Positions 44,622 through 57,612 of a DNA stretch of 64,000 bases are shown one piece after another. Both the position numbers and the translations under genes were made by a program. How positions within the stretch are numbered: position 1 is the stretch's first letter; every line of letters starts with the position of its first letter. The DNA is from Halarchaeum acidiphilum MH1-52-1 (lineage in GTDB: Archaea > Halobacteriota > Halobacteria > Halobacteriales > Halobacteriaceae), in the NCBI RefSeq assembly GCF_000474235.1, contig NZ_BATA01000001.1, forward strand, positions 34,564 through 98,563, read 5' to 3'. Under the pieces are notes generated by a model. That model did no database searches and was not told the DNA's origin. It saw only the letters and a program-made list of their open reading frames with translations.

Positions 44622-45808
44622 TCAGGCGTCGGGGAGGAGACCCGTGCACACCCGCGGGTAGTCGGGCGTGACGTCGCGTTCGGTTTCGGTGGTGACGGCG
44701 CTCGCGCCGCGCTCCAAGAGGGTTCGGACGGGCGGGCCGACACGGTCGGGTTCGACGAGGAAGGCGTCGTGGCCGTACTCGCTCTCGATGACGCGGTGGG
44801 CGACGGCGCCCGCGCCGCCCTCGAGGGCGTCGGCGATCTCCTCGCCGCCCTCGGGCGGGAAGTGCCAGTCGCCGGTGAAGGAGACGACGAGCGCGTCGCC
44901 CTCGTAGCCGGCGAGCGCGGCGGCGTCCGAGGGAGCGTCCTGCGCGAGGTCGTACTCGTCGAGCGCGCGGAGGAGCGAGAGGTAACTGTTGGCGTCGAAG
45001 CGCTCGGTGAAGCGCTCGGCGTTGTAGTCGAGGTAGGAGGCGACGTCCCGGTAGGGGAAGCCCTCGGCGCTCGGGTCGGCGCGCTCTGCGGGCTGGCGCT
45101 CGGCGACCCGGCGGTCGAAGCGGTCGCTCATCGACGCCTTCGAGAGGTACATGACGTGGCCGATGCGCCGGGCGACGGCGAGACCCTCGTCGGGTTCGGG
45201 ACCGCCGTAGTAGTCGCCGCCCTCGAAGTTCGCGTCGCTCGTGATGGCGCGTCGGCAGCGGTGTTGAGGCCGAGGCACTGCGCGTCGAGGCGGGGGCTGG
45301 TGGCGATGGCGGCGACGCGTTCGACGCGCTCGGGGTAGCGTTTCGCCCAGTCGAGGGCGTTCATGCCGCCGACGCTCCCGCCGACGACGGCGTAGAGCGT
45401 CTCCACGCCGAGTTCGTCGAGCAGGCGGGCCTGCGAGCGCGTCCAGTCGCTGACCGTCACGGGGGGGAAGTCGGCGCCGTACGGCTCGCCGTCGGGGCCC
45501 TCGCTCGCGGGACCGGTCGTGCCGTAGCACGAGCCGGGGACGTTCGCGCAGACGACGTGGTAGGCGCGGGTGTCGATGGGCTTGCCGGGACCGACGAGGG
45601 CGTCCCACCAGCCGGCGGCCTGCCCGCTGACGCCCTCGGGCGCGGGACCGGCGACGTACTGGCTCCCGGTGAGGGCGTGGCAGACGAGGACGGTCGGGTC
45701 CTCGGGGTCGCCGTACTCGGCGTAGGCGACGTCGAGGTCGAGTTCGCCGCCGCGCTCGAACGCGAACGACCCGATGGTCACGACGTCGTCGCGGCGGCCG
45801 CGGCTCAT
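44622..45808 (-). pseudogene. metX: Homoserine O-acetyltransferase MetX, one-base frameshift
   Basis: An alpha/beta-hydrolase enzyme that activates homoserine for methionine synthesis. The first part shows [10 protein letters not shown] and the nucleophile elbow [14 protein letters not shown]. The frame breaks near 45250-45255: one added C turns LNTAAD into [15 protein letters not shown] and joins the second frame, which ends with [20 protein letters not shown] (catalytic His). The repaired protein is about 395 residues. Its start overlaps the metY stop (ATGA), indicating one operon. A sequencing deletion is likely. Confidence 0.9.
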
Positions 45809-47097
45809 CGCGTCGCCTCCTCGATGGCGTGATCGAGGTCGGCGAGGACGTCCGCGGGATCCTCGATGCCGACGGAGAGGCGCACGAGGTCGGGCGTGAC
45901 GCCCGAGTCGCGCTGCTCTTCCTCGCTCAACTGGGCGTGCGTCGTGCTCGCGGGGTGGATGACGAGCGTCTTCGCGTCGCCGATGTTCGCGAGGAAGGAG
46001 GCGAGATCGGTGGACTCACAGAAGCGCTTGCCGGCGGCGAAGCCGCCCTCCAGTCCGAACGTGATCATGCCGCCGTACCCGCCGTCGAGGTATTTCGACG
46101 CGTTCTCGTGCGTCTCGTGGTCGTCGAGACCGGGGTAGGTGACCCACGCGACGTCGTCGTGATCGGCGAGGTATTCGGCGACGATCGCGGCGTTCTCGCA
46201 GTGGCGCTCGACGCGGAGGCCGAGCGTTTCGAGACCCTGCATGGTCTGCCACGCGTCGAATGGCTTCTGGGCGTTTCCGAGCGTGCGAGTGCCGCGGAGT
46301 CGCGTCGCCGCGGCCATCGGGGCCTCGGGGAAGCGCTCGCTGAGGTTGAGTCCGTGATAGGCGGGGTTGTCGCCCGCGATCTCGGGGTAGTCCTCGGCGT
46401 CCCAGTCGAAGCTTCCGCCATCGATGACGACGCCGCCGAGCGTGGTTCCGGAGCCGTGGAGCCACTTCGTCGTGGAGTGCCAGACGATGTCGGCACCGTG
46501 TTCGAGCGGCCGACAGAGCGCGGGGGTCGCGAAGGTGTTGTCGACGAATAGCGGGACGCCGTGGTCGTGGGCGACGTCGGCGATCGCCTCGATGTCGGGG
46601 ACGACGAGCGCGGGGTTGCCGATCGTCTCCAAGTGGACGAACGCGGTGTCCTCGTCGATGGCTTCGTCGTAGGCCTCGACGTCGAGCGTGTCGACGAAGC
46701 GGGCCTCGATGCCGCGCCGGCCCGCGGTGCCCGTGAGGTAGGTGCGCGTCCCGCCGTAGATGGCGGACGCGGAGACGACGTTGTCGCCGGCTTCGGCGAG
46801 GACGAACGTCGCGGCGTCGAACGCGGCCATCCCGGACGCCGTCGCGACCGCGCCCGCGCCGCCGGCGAGGCTGGCGAGGCGCTCCTCCAGCATCTCGACG
46901 GTCGGGTTGCTGATGCGGGAGTAGACGTCGCCCTCCTCCTCTAGGGCGTAGAGGGCGGCGGCGTGATCGGCGTCGTCGAACACGTACGACGTGGTCTGGT
47001 AGATCGGGGGCGCGCGCGCGCCGGTCGCGGGGTCCGGGGACTCCTGCCCGGCGTGGACGGTCCGGGTGTCGAACCGCCGGTCGTCCTCGTCGCTCAT
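45805..47097 (-). CDS. metY: O-acetylhomoserine sulfhydrylase / cystathionine gamma-synthase family
   Basis: A 430-residue PLP enzyme. The cofactor Lys211 lies in [13 protein letters not shown], and other cofactor contacts are [10 protein letters not shown] and the [18 protein letters not shown] strand. With MetX it makes homocysteine from homoserine and sulfide. The pair metY-metX is transcribed in that order with a 4-base overlap. A length of about 430 fits the OAH-sulfhydrylase branch more than the shorter gamma-synthases. Confidence 0.93.
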   Translation of the reverse strand: MSDEDDRRFDTRTVHAGQESPDPATGARAPPIYQTTSYVFDDADHAAALYALEEEGDVYSRISNPTVEMLEERLASLAGGAGAVATASGMAAFDAATFVLAEAGDNVVSASAIYGGTRTYLTGTAGRRGIEARFVDTLDVEAYDEAIDEDTAFVHLETIGNPALVVPDIEAIADVAHDHGVPLFVDNTFATPALCRPLEHGADIVWHSTTKWLHGSGTTLGGVVIDGGSFDWDAEDYPEIAGDNPAYHGLNLSERFPEAPMAAATRLRGTRTLGNAQKPFDAWQTMQGLETLGLRVERHCENAAIVAEYLADHDDVAWVTYPGLDDHETHENASKYLDGGYGGMITFGLEGGFAAGKRFCESTDLASFLANIGDAKTLVIHPASTTHAQLSEEEQRDSGVTPDLVRLSVGIEDPADVLADLDHAIEEATR

Positions 47098-47205
47098 GTA
47101 CTGTATGCATATTCTCCCAGCGGGATATGCACGCGAGTTACGGCAATTCTCGCTGGTTGGGGCGGGACGCGCGGCTACTTGTGGGAGGGCCCGGAACGGG
47201 CGAAT

Positions 47206-47838
47206 GTGAAACGGCTCAGCGTGACGGTCGGCCGGAGCGGGGGCGACGCCGCGCGTCTCGTGCCCGACCGCGAGGGGCGGCGCGGGACGATCCGGACCCT
47301 CCACGTCTGCCCGGACGAGAGCGTGCTCGAACTCTGTCGGTTCGCGGAGGCGGACGCCCGCGACGTCGCCGCCGCGCTCGACGGGGACGAGGACGTCCGC
47401 GACCACGCGGTCGTCGACGAGCGGACCGTCTACGTCCACCTCGTGCCGGGAGCGCGCGTCCGCGCGCTCCTCGCGCTCCTCGTCTCGCACCACCTGCTCC
47501 TCGACACGCCGGTGCGCTTCGACGCTGAGCGCGTCACCGTCACCCTGCTCGGGCGCGCGAGGCACATCACGGCGGCCGCGGACGACCTCCCCGACGGCGC
47601 CCGCGCGGACATGTGCGTCGAACGCCTCGCCGAGTACACCGGCGAGGACGACCTCCGCGCCGCGCTCACCGACCGCCAGCGCGAGGTGCTCGACGCGGCC
47701 GTCGCCGCCGGCTACTACGAGGACCCGCGGGGGGTGACGGTCGCCGACGTCGCCGACGCGCTCGGCGTCTCCGTCTCCACCGCCTCCGAGCACCTGCGGA
47801 AGATCGAGGCGCGCGTCCTCCCGCGCCTCGCGACTTAA
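47206..47838 (+). CDS. Bat-type HTH regulator
   Basis: A 210-residue protein. The C-terminal 60 residues form the HTH_10 (bacterio-opsin activator) domain, LTDRQREVLDAAVAAGYYED to GVSVSTASEHLRKIEARVL. The N-terminal part is a sensor-like domain without recognised ligands. It is divergent from metY, so regulation of the methionine genes is possible but only inferred. A GTG start at 47206 is chosen since the upstream open frame runs into metY. Confidence 0.82.
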   Translation: MKRLSVTVGRSGGDAARLVPDREGRRGTIRTLHVCPDESVLELCRFAEADARDVAAALDGDEDVRDHAVVDERTVYVHLVPGARVRALLALLVSHHLLLDTPVRFDAERVTVTLLGRARHITAAADDLPDGARADMCVERLAEYTGEDDLRAALTDRQREVLDAAVAAGYYEDPRGVTVADVADALGVSVSTASEHLRKIEARVLPRLAT

Positions 47839-47893
47839 GCGGCCGGCGAATGCGGGCGGTAGCGATACCCGCGTGCGCCGCCTCGATCGGACC

Positions 47894-49240
47894 ATGTCCG
47901 AGTCACACTCCCGCATCCCCGGTCCCGACGGGGCGCCCGTGGTCGGGAACACGCGCGCCTTCGGCGACGACCCGCTCGCGTTCGTCACCGACGTCGCCCG
48001 CGAGTACGGCGACGTCGCGCGCTACGACCTCGGCACGGAGTCGCTCGTCCAGATCACCGACCCGGAGCTGATCGAGCACGTCCTCGTGCAGAACAATCAG
48101 GCCTACGAGAAGGGCGAGCGCTTCCAGCGGTCGCTGCGGCCCACGCTCGGCAGCGGTCTCCTCACGAGCGAGGGCGAGTTCTGGCGCGAGCAACGCCACA
48201 CGGTACAGCCCGCGTTCCACCCCGAGATGCTCGAGCGATACGCGGACGTGATGGCCGCGTACACGGAGCGCGCCCTCGACGAGTGGCGCGACGGCGAGGT
48301 GCGAAACGTCCACGCGGACATGATGCGACTCACCGTCGAGATCGCCGCGACGGCGCTCCTCGGCGTGGACGTCCGCGAGGCGGAGGGCGCGATCGCTGAC
48401 GCGCTCGAAGCCCTCATGGACGACGCCTCGGCGCGAATGCAACGGCCCGTGCAGGTGCCGCGCTGGCTGCCGACGCCGGGCAATCGCCGCTTCGCGGAGG
48501 CCCAAGCGGAACTGAACGACGTCGTGGACACGATCGTCGAGGAGCACCGCGCCGGAGAGACGGCCGCGACGGACGACGACCTCCTCTCGCTCCTCCTGAA
48601 CGCGACGGATCACACGGGCGCGCCGCTGACGGACGAGCAGATCCGCGACGAGGTCGTCACGATCCTGCTCGCCGGCCACGAGACGACGGCGCTCGCGCTC
48701 ACGTACACCCTCCACGCGCTCGGGCGGGACGACGGCGCGTGCGCGGCCCTCGAAGCGGAGGTCGATCGCGTCCTCGGCGAACGGAGGCCCGACCACGACG
48801 ACCTCGACGCTCTCGACGTGACGGAGCGGACGGTGACGGAGGGGATGCGGCTCTATCCGCCGGTGTGGCAGGTGATCCGCGAAGCCGACGAACCGGACGA
48901 CCTCGGCGGCTACGAAATCGATCCCGGCACCACCATCGGGATGCAGCAGTGGGTCGTCCACCGGGATCCGCGGTGGTACGACGACCCGACGGACTTCCGC
49001 CCGGAGCGCTGGACGGACGGGTTCGAAGCGTCGCTGCCACGGTTCGCCCACTTCCCCTTCGGCGGCGGTCCCCGCCGCTGTATCGGCGATCGCTTCGCGA
49101 TGCAGGAGGCCCGCCTCGCGCTCGCGACGATCGTCCGCGACTGGGAGGTCGACCCCCTCGACGACCTCTCGTTCGCGCCGTCGATCACGCTCCGGCCGGA
49201 CGGACCGGTGGAGATTCGGGTCCGACGGCGGTCGCGGTAG
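47894..49240 (+). CDS. Cytochrome P450
   Basis: A 448-residue P450. The I-helix oxygen-binding motif is AGHETTALA, the K-helix ExxR is EGMR (LYPPVW follows), and the heme-binding loop FGGGPRRCIGDRF has the thiolate Cys396. It is soluble and bacterial-like, without a membrane anchor. The substrate is unknown, and no redox partner gene is beside it. Confidence 0.94.
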   Translation: MSESHSRIPGPDGAPVVGNTRAFGDDPLAFVTDVAREYGDVARYDLGTESLVQITDPELIEHVLVQNNQAYEKGERFQRSLRPTLGSGLLTSEGEFWREQRHTVQPAFHPEMLERYADVMAAYTERALDEWRDGEVRNVHADMMRLTVEIAATALLGVDVREAEGAIADALEALMDDASARMQRPVQVPRWLPTPGNRRFAEAQAELNDVVDTIVEEHRAGETAATDDDLLSLLLNATDHTGAPLTDEQIRDEVVTILLAGHETTALALTYTLHALGRDDGACAALEAEVDRVLGERRPDHDDLDALDVTERTVTEGMRLYPPVWQVIREADEPDDLGGYEIDPGTTIGMQQWVVHRDPRWYDDPTDFRPERWTDGFEASLPRFAHFPFGGGPRRCIGDRFAMQEARLALATIVRDWEVDPLDDLSFAPSITLRPDGPVEIRVRRRSR

Positions 49241-49334
49241 CCACACGAAGGCCGAGCGTCGCCGAGACGTGAGCGCGCGATGCGCGACGCGCGGCGGTAT
49301 CGCGGAGGGAACGGGGGACGGAGAGCGCGGCGCG

Positions 49335-50036
49335 TCACGCGCCGAAGGCGGGCGACGTCACGTCCGCCTCCCACGCGCCGTCCGCGTACCGGTGCACGAC
49401 GTCGAACAGCACCGCGAGCGTCGCGATCGTCCGCCGGTCGTGGGCGTCCGGGTCGACGCGGACGGCCGTGGTGACGCCGCGAGCGGCCGCGCGGCGCGTC
49501 ACGAGGTGCGTGAAGCGGAAGACGCGTTCGAGTCCCGCCGAAGCCACGAGCGGCGACAGCGAGTCGAGCAAGAGCAGCGAGCGGGCCGACCCGCGCTCGA
49601 TTTCGCGGAGGCGTCGATCGAGCGCGATGCCGAGCGCCGTCGCGTCCGCCGGGTCCGCGACCGTCTCGACGGTGAGGTCCGCGGCGGCCGGACGCGCGTC
49701 GTCGAGCGGCGGCGACCGCGGGTCGTCGCCGAGTCGGACCACGACCGCGTTCGCCGGGGGCGTCTCGCGTGCTCGGAGCCACTCGACGGCGCGCGTCGCG
49801 GCCGTCTGTGTCACCGCCGCGGCGACGACCGTCTCGAACGACCTCGCCGAGATCGAGGCGGGATAGCCGGCCTCGGCCGGCGAGAGGAGGAGCGCGCTCG
49901 ACGCGTCCCCGGTCTCGATCCGTCGGGTCACTGATCTCGACACGTATCGGATCGGCGCTCGTCGCGTTCCTCGCTGCGGTCGGGATGCCCGGGCGTCGGC
50001 GGTCTCGCGGAACTGAGCATGATCAGTAGGTACCAC
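49335..50036 (-). CDS. RecA/KaiC-like haloarchaeal signalling protein
   Basis: A 233-residue protein that resembles the C-terminal part of KaiC/RAD55-like proteins from halophiles (DUF7504-like by memory). The segment SARSLLLLDSLSPLVASAGL is the Walker B strand, followed by FRFTHLVTRRAAARGVTTAV. I see no Walker A motif, so ATP binding is doubtful. The start is uncertain. An internal start closer to YVSRSVTRRIETGD is possible. Confidence 0.6.
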   Translation of the reverse strand: MVPTDHAQFRETADARASRPQRGTRRAPIRYVSRSVTRRIETGDASSALLLSPAEAGYPASISARSFETVVAAAVTQTAATRAVEWLRARETPPANAVVVRLGDDPRSPPLDDARPAAADLTVETVADPADATALGIALDRRLREIERGSARSLLLLDSLSPLVASAGLERVFRFTHLVTRRAAARGVTTAVRVDPDAHDRRTIATLAVLFDVVHRYADGAWEADVTSPAFGA

Positions 50037-50143
50037 GGCGCACTGGATCTAAAGTGTTCGCTCCACCGTGTTCGTTTTACCAATCATGAGTGTAGCCATA
50101 ATATCCGCATATGTGTCTGGCGAAAAAAGGACGAGAGCAGCAC

Positions 50144-50383
50144 ATGGGAGACGGGACGCGGAGCGGTCCGTTCGAGAAGCAACACCCCGACGAGGCCCTC
50201 GTGCGGTTCATCGAGACCGAGGAGGTCGTGACCACGCGGGAGGTCGCGGATCGCTTCGACTACCACCTCCAGACGGCGCGGCGGCGGCTCAACGCGCTCC
50301 ACGACGAGGGCGTGATCGAGCGCAAGGACGTCGGCAAGCGGTTCGTCTGGTGGATCTCCGACGAGTCATCGACCCGCGGCTGA
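50144..50383 (+). CDS. Small winged-helix DNA-binding protein
   Basis: A 79-residue protein. Residues 13-70 form a winged helix-turn-helix: VVTTREVADRFDYHLQTARR (helices 2 and 3) and EGVIERKDVGKRFVWWIS (the wing). It probably regulates a nearby gene or itself. An AT-rich upstream stretch (ccataatatcc near 50096) could be its promoter. The ATG at 50144 is used, since an upstream in-frame codon would add a non-coding-looking segment. Confidence 0.72.
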   Translation: MGDGTRSGPFEKQHPDEALVRFIETEEVVTTREVADRFDYHLQTARRRLNALHDEGVIERKDVGKRFVWWISDESSTRG

Positions 50384-52711
<2,328 letters not shown>

Positions 52712-52712
52712 G

Positions 52713-52720
52713 TGCTTTAA
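52713..52720 (+). promoter_or_regulatory. TATA box of srp54
   Basis: The bases ctttaatg lie about 30 bases before the srp54 ATG, directly after the ligA stop. This supports a separate promoter and a short or absent leader. Confidence 0.45.
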
Positions 52721-52747
52721 TGCGTCTGCGGTCCCTACGTGGGACAA

Positions 52748-54142
52748 ATGGTACTCGACGACCTCGGGAGTTCGCTCAGGGGCACGCTCGACTCGCTCCG
52801 GGGGAAGTCCCGTATCGATGAGGAAGACGTCGAGAAGGTCGTCAAGGAGATCCAGCGCTCCTTGCTGCAGGCTGACGTCGACGTCTCGCTCGTGATGGAA
52901 CTCTCGGACTCCATCAAGGAGCGCTCGCTGGAGGAGGAGCCGCCGGGCGGCACGACCGCGCGCGATCACGTCCTGCGCATCGTCTACGAGGAACTCGTCG
53001 ACCTCGTCGGCGAATCGACCGACCTCCCCTTAGAGGAGCAGACGATCATGCTCGCCGGCCTGCAGGGGTCGGGGAAGACGACCACCGCCGCGAAGATGGC
53101 GTGGTGGTTCTCGAAGAAGGGCCTGCGCCCCGCGGTCATCCAGACCGACACCTTCCGCCCCGGCGCCTACGAGCAGGCGAAGCAGATGTGCGAGCGCGCC
53201 GAGGTCGATTTCTACGGCGATCCCGACGAGGACGATCCCGTCACGATCGCCCGTGACGGTCTGGAGGCGACCGCCGACGCGGACGTCCGCATCGTCGACA
53301 CCGCGGGCCGCCACGCCTTGGAGGCCGACCTCATCGATGAGATCGAGGAGATCGAGTCCGTCGTCCAGCCGGACCGCTCGCTGCTCGTCCTCGACGCCGC
53401 GATCGGGCAGGGCGCGAAGGACCAAGCCCAGCAGTTCGAGGACTCCGTGGGGGTCTCGGGCGTCGTCATCACGAAGCTCGACGGCACAGCCAAAGGTGGC
53501 GGTGCCCTGACGGCCGTCAACGAGACGGACTCGACCATCGCGTTCCTCGGCTCCGGCGAGACGGTGCAGGACATCGAGCGCTTCGAGCCGAGCGGCTTCA
53601 TCTCCCGGCTCTTGGGGATGGGCGACCTCAAGCAGCTCACCGAGCGCGTCGAGCGCGCGATGGAGGAGACCGGGGAGGAAGAGGAGGACTGGGATCCCGA
53701 GGACATGCTGAAGGGGGAGTTCACCCTGAAGGACATGCAGCGGCAGATGAGCGCGATGAGCAACATGGGTCCCCTCGATCAGGTGATGGACATGATCCCG
53801 GGGATGGGCGGCGGCCTCATGGACCAGTTGCCCGACGACGCGATGGACGTCACGCAGGACCGGATGCGGAACTTCGAGGTCGTCATGGACTCGATGACCG
53901 ACGAGGAACTCGAGAACCCGCGCGCCATCGGCGCCTCGCAGATCCACCGCATCGCGACGGGATCCGGACAGGGCGAGGAGACCGTCCGCGAGCTCTTGGA
54001 GCAACACAAGATGATGGCCCGGACGATGAAGCAGTTCCAAGGGATGGGCGACGGCGACATGCAGCGCATGATGCAGAAGATGCAGGGCGGCGGCGGCGGC
54101 GGTGGCGGCGGCATGGGCGGCATGGGTCCGTTCGGCGACTAG
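52748..54142 (+). CDS. srp54: Signal recognition particle protein SRP54
   Basis: A 464-residue GTPase that targets nascent membrane proteins. The N domain is residues 1-95. The G domain has GLQGSGKTT (104-112), [13 protein letters not shown] and [13 protein letters not shown]. The methionine-rich M domain ([20 protein letters not shown] onward) binds 7S RNA and signal peptides. A glycine-rich tail ([13 protein letters not shown]) ends the protein. ATG 52748 gives the family start [20 protein letters not shown]. Confidence 0.97.
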   Translation: MVLDDLGSSLRGTLDSLRGKSRIDEEDVEKVVKEIQRSLLQADVDVSLVMELSDSIKERSLEEEPPGGTTARDHVLRIVYEELVDLVGESTDLPLEEQTIMLAGLQGSGKTTTAAKMAWWFSKKGLRPAVIQTDTFRPGAYEQAKQMCERAEVDFYGDPDEDDPVTIARDGLEATADADVRIVDTAGRHALEADLIDEIEEIESVVQPDRSLLVLDAAIGQGAKDQAQQFEDSVGVSGVVITKLDGTAKGGGALTAVNETDSTIAFLGSGETVQDIERFEPSGFISRLLGMGDLKQLTERVERAMEETGEEEEDWDPEDMLKGEFTLKDMQRQMSAMSNMGPLDQVMDMIPGMGGGLMDQLPDDAMDVTQDRMRNFEVVMDSMTDEELENPRAIGASQIHRIATGSGQGEETVRELLEQHKMMARTMKQFQGMGDGDMQRMMQKMQGGGGGGGGGMGGMGPFGD

Positions 54143-54176
54143 AAGCCTTTTCCCCCGTCCGGTCGCATCTCCCGGG

Positions 54177-55354
54177 GTGCGCCGACGCCTCCGCTCGCTG
54201 GACGCCCTCGCGGCGACGGCGGCGATCTGGTTCCTCGCGAAGTCCCTCCGGTACGCGTTCCCCCCGCTGTTCGGCACGCTGAGCGCGCGCTACGGGGTCT
54301 CGAACGCGACGCTCGGACTCGCGTTCACGGCGATGATGCTCGTCTACGCGCTCTGCCAGTTCCCCGCGGCGCGCTCGCCGATCGCGTGGGTGCGGCGCGA
54401 GTGATCGCGCTCGGTGCGGGTGCGGCGGCCGTCGCCGCGCTCGCGCTCTGGGGCGACGTCCCCGCTCTCGTCCTGTTCGGCGCGATGGTGCTCATCGGTG
54501 CGGGCACGGGCGTCCACAAGACCGTCGCGGTCGGCCTGCTCTCAGCGGTGTACACCGAGCGGACCGGCCGGGCGCTCGGCATCCTCGACACCGCGGGAGC
54601 GTTCGGCGGCGTCGCCGCGCCCGCCGCCGTCGCGTTCTGCCTCGCGTCCGGGCGCGTCACGTGGCACGCGTGCTTCCTCGCGGCCGGGGTCGTCGGTCTC
54701 GCGCTCGTCGCGCTCTCCTACGGGCGACTGCGGGCCCGCGAGCCGACATCGACGGCCGCGACCGACGCGCGCGTCTCGCTCCGGCGCTACGCCGCGCTCT
54801 TTCGTGACCCCGCGTTCGCCGGGTTCGTCTGCGTCACGGTCGGGTTCTCCTTCGCCTACAACGGCGTCGTCGCGTTCCTCCCGCAGTACCTCGAATGGGC
54901 CGGACTCGCGCCCGCGACCGCGAGCGCCGTCTACGGCGGGCTGTTCGTCGTCAGCCTCGTCCAGACCGTCACGGGCGACGTCGCCGACCGAGTGGGGGCA
55001 CTCCGCGTCGTCGCCGGCACGCTCGCACTCGCCGCCGTCGGGCTGCTCGCGCTCACGCTCGGCGCGGGCGGGTTCGGACTCGTCGGTCTCGTCGGATCGG
55101 TCGTCGTCTTCGGTCTCGGGAGCCACGGCTTCCGGCCCGTCCGGGGCGCGTACCTGATGGCCCTCTTGCCCGAGGACGTCGCGGGCGGCGGTCTCGGCGT
55201 CGTCCGCACCGTCCTAATGGGGGCTGGCGCGCTCGCACCCGGCGTCGTCGGCGTCCTCTCGACGCGCGCGGGATTCGCGGCCGCGTTCGACGTCCTCTGC
55301 GTCGCGCTCGCGGTCGCGGCCGTCGGCGCCGGCGCGCTCCTCGCCGCGGAGTGA
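54177..55354 (+). pseudogene. MFS transporter, one-base frameshift
   Basis: A 12-helix major facilitator protein from a GTG at 54177. The first frame covers helices 1-2 and reaches CQFPA. The second contains the rest (MVLIGAGTGVHKTVAVGLLS to the end). One base added at about 54371-54373 restores FPAGALADRVGAARVIALG, which includes the loop 2-3 MFS signature (G-x-L-A-D-R-x-G). The repaired length is about 392. Substrate is unknown. The deletion is probably a sequencing error. Confidence 0.88.
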
Positions 55355-55404
55355 GGGATCGAAACGGCCGGGATATTTTACGGACCGCCGCGTCTGGTAT
55401 CGGT

Positions 55405-55974
55405 GTGAGCATCCGCGACGTCGCCGCCGACGCCTACCGGGAGGCCGCACCGGCGCTCGTCGCGAGCATGATCGGGGGGCTCTTCTCGGGCGTCGTCCTC
55501 AGCGGGATGCGCGCCGAACTCCGCCTCGTGCCCGGTCTCATCGTCTGCGTGCCCGCGCTGCTCGCGACCCGCGGAAACGTCTACGGGTCGCTCGGCGCGC
55601 GCCTCGCCACCGGTCTCCATCAGGGGCTGGTCCGCCCCCACTTCGAGGCCGACGATCGACTCCTCGCCGCGGGGGCGGCCGCGATGGCGAACGGTCTCCT
55701 CGCCTCCGTGTTCGCCGCGGTACTGGCGTTCTGCGTGCTCCTCGCGCTCGGACGCGAGGTCGCGGGTCTCGGCGTCCTCGTCGCCGTCGCGCTCATCGCT
55801 GGTCTCCTCTCCGGACTCGTCCTCACGGGCGCCGTCGTCGCGGTCGTGTTCGTCGGCTTCCGCCGCGGGTACAACCCGGACGCGCTCGTCGGCCCGCTCG
55901 TCACCACCATCGGCGACGTCTTCGGTCTCGCCTTCCTCGTCGTCGCCGTCCGACTCGTCCTCGAGGTGAGATAG
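55405..55974 (+). CDS. MgtE-like divalent cation transporter, first half-protein
   Basis: A 189-residue membrane protein from GTG 55405, with five helices. It resembles the SLC41/MgtE membrane domain, including RLVPGLIVCVPALLATRGNVYGSLGARL (the P-x-L-x-x-x-x-G-N pattern). It lacks the CBS domains of bacterial MgtE. The next gene, starting at the base after its stop, encodes a second such half, so the functional transporter is probably a heterodimer. Confidence 0.82.
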   Translation: MSIRDVAADAYREAAPALVASMIGGLFSGVVLSGMRAELRLVPGLIVCVPALLATRGNVYGSLGARLATGLHQGLVRPHFEADDRLLAAGAAAMANGLLASVFAAVLAFCVLLALGREVAGLGVLVAVALIAGLLSGLVLTGAVVAVVFVGFRRGYNPDALVGPLVTTIGDVFGLAFLVVAVRLVLEVR

Positions 55975-56538
55975 ATGCCGGAGGAGTGGACCGTCTCGGC
56001 GATCACGCGCGCGACCCTCCCCGTACTGCTCGGCCTGACGGCCGTCGAGATCGGGAGCGGTCTCGTACTCGGGAGCTTCGAGAACACCCTCTATCGACAC
56101 CCGAGCCTCCTCGTACTCGTCCCCGTCACGATCGGGACCGCGGGGAACCTCGGGAGCATCCTCGCCTCGCGGCTCTCCACCGCGCTCCACCTCGGGACGC
56201 TCTCCTTCGATCCGAGGGACGACGACCTCGCGGGCAACGCGCTCGCGACGGTCACGCTCGCGCTCAGCGTCTTCCCCGTCGTCGGCGCGGGCGCGTGGGG
56301 AGCGACCGTACTCACGGGCGGCCATCCCGACCTCAGCGTCCTCACCGTCGTCGCTGTCTCGCTCGCGTCCGGCGCGGCGCTCGCCCTCCTCGCCGTCGTC
56401 GTCACCGTCGCCGCGACGTACGCCGCCTACCGACTCCGACTCGATCCCGACGACGTCGTCATCCCCGTCGTCACCAACCTCTGCGACGTCCTCGGCGTCG
56501 TCGTCCTCTTCGCCGTCGTACAGGTGCTCGTCGCCTGA
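55975..56538 (+). CDS. MgtE-like divalent cation transporter, second half-protein
   Basis: A 187-residue protein with five helices, homologous in pattern to the preceding gene (HPSLLVLVPVTIGTAGNLGSILASRLS matches the P-x-x-x-G-x-x-G-N-x-G segment). Fused equivalents form one pore in SLC41 transporters. The substrate is probably Mg2+ or another divalent cation. It converges with the RNA-binding gene with no gap. Confidence 0.82.
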   Translation: MPEEWTVSAITRATLPVLLGLTAVEIGSGLVLGSFENTLYRHPSLLVLVPVTIGTAGNLGSILASRLSTALHLGTLSFDPRDDDLAGNALATVTLALSVFPVVGAGAWGATVLTGGHPDLSVLTVVAVSLASGAALALLAVVVTVAATYAAYRLRLDPDDVVIPVVTNLCDVLGVVVLFAVVQVLVA

Positions 56539-56957
56539 TCACTCGGCGTCGTCGATCGGTTCGCCCTCCTCGGTCTCGGGCGCGAGGGAGGCGATGAACG
56601 CATCGACCGAGGGTTCGTGCACCGTCACCTCGACGTGGATATCGCCGAGTTCCGCGGGGCTACCCACGGAGAAATTGACGACGCCGCGGAACGCCGCCTG
56701 CTTCTTCAGGTCGAAGGCGAAGCGTCCTCGTCGCGTCCGTCGAGGAACGCGGAGCGCGCGGTGTCGAGGATGCGCTGCTCGAAGAGCGCCTCGCGGAACG
56801 CCTCCAGCTCGTGCGTCGAGGCGACGACCGCCTCGGGACCGACCTCGATATCGGCGTTCGGAAAGAGCGTCTCGACGGCGCGCGCGACCCGATCCGGGAC
56901 CTCCGTCGGCTGGACGGGCGCGCGGATCTCGACGTCGACGCTGTAGACGGTGCTCAC
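56539..56957 (-). pseudogene. RNA-binding protein (COG1325/DUF54 type), one-base frameshift
   Basis: The first frame (from ATG 56957) encodes MSTVYSVDVEIRAPVQPTEV to SAFLDGRDEDA. The second encodes FAFDLKKQAAFRGVVNFSVG to the end. One base added at about 56722 (making GCC TTC) restores DEDAFAFDLKKQA, a protein of about 139 residues with normal family length. The family is linked to exosome or RNA metabolism. Its start overlaps the stop of the UPF0200 gene by 4 bases. Sequencing error is likely. Confidence 0.85.
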
Positions 56958-57505
56958 GCGCCCGCCTCCCGGAGGAGTTCGCGCACGCGGTCGTGGAACG
57001 CCTCCAGCGTGCCCGTGTTCTCGATCGTGACGTCCGCCGCATCCATGGCGGCGTCCATGCCGAAGCCGCGCTCGCGCTCGTCGCGCTCGCGCAGGCTCTC
57101 GCCACCCTCTGCCTTCGAAGCGTCGCGCCCGCGGACCCCGAGGCGCTCGCGGCGCACCTCGAAGGGCGCGTGGACGTTCACGAGCAGGAAGTCGTCACCG
57201 AACGCCTCCTCGAAGCGCTCGACTTCCGCGTCCGAGCGGATGCCGTCGACGAGCACGACGTCGCCGTCGTCGAGCGCGTCCTCGATGATCGGGAGCGAGC
57301 GCGTCGCGATGGCGTCGACGCCGCCCTCCTCGCGGAGCGCGCGCGCCACCTCGCCGTGGTGGGTCGCCGGATCGAGTCCGCGCTCCTCGCACGCCGCGCG
57401 GATGACGTCGCCCATCGTCACCACGGGAACGTCGAGGTCCGCCGCGACCGCCGCCGCCTCGCTCTTCCCGCTCCCCGGGAGACCGACGATACCGATGACA
57501 GTCAT
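56954..57505 (-). CDS. UPF0200 nucleotide kinase-like protein
   Basis: A 183-residue P-loop protein. Walker A is GLPGSGKSE (residues 8-16), with later segments VVLVDGIRSDAEVERFEEAF and RERDERERGFGMDAAMDAAD. It resembles dephospho-CoA and adenylate kinases, but its substrate is unknown. It is translated ahead of the RNA-binding gene, with a 4-base overlap. The ATG at 57505 is supported by a TATA-like box 28 bases upstream. Confidence 0.88.
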   Translation of the reverse strand: MTVIGIVGLPGSGKSEAAAVAADLDVPVVTMGDVIRAACEERGLDPATHHGEVARALREEGGVDAIATRSLPIIEDALDDGDVVLVDGIRSDAEVERFEEAFGDDFLLVNVHAPFEVRRERLGVRGRDASKAEGGESLRERDERERGFGMDAAMDAADVTIENTGTLEAFHDRVRELLREAGA

Positions 57506-57529
57506 GGGGGCAGATAGCCGCGACGGGCG

Positions 57530-57537
57530 TTTAAAGC
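57530..57537 (-). promoter_or_regulatory. TATA box of the UPF0200 gene
   Basis: The + strand TTTAAAGC reads GCTTTAAA toward the gene, about 28 bases before the ATG. It implies a leaderless mRNA for the two-gene operon. Confidence 0.5.
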
Positions 57538-57612
57538 CAAGCATCCGGCCGGAACGTGCTACGCAACACGTCCGACGGTGCGGCAGTGGACCCGGTGTCG
57601 TCAGCGTACCCA

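Noticed and set aside
44547..44625. Possible terminator and direct repeats after the rhodanese gene
   Set aside because: A T-tract (cgtttttg) is present but no clear stem precedes it, so it was not listed as a feature.
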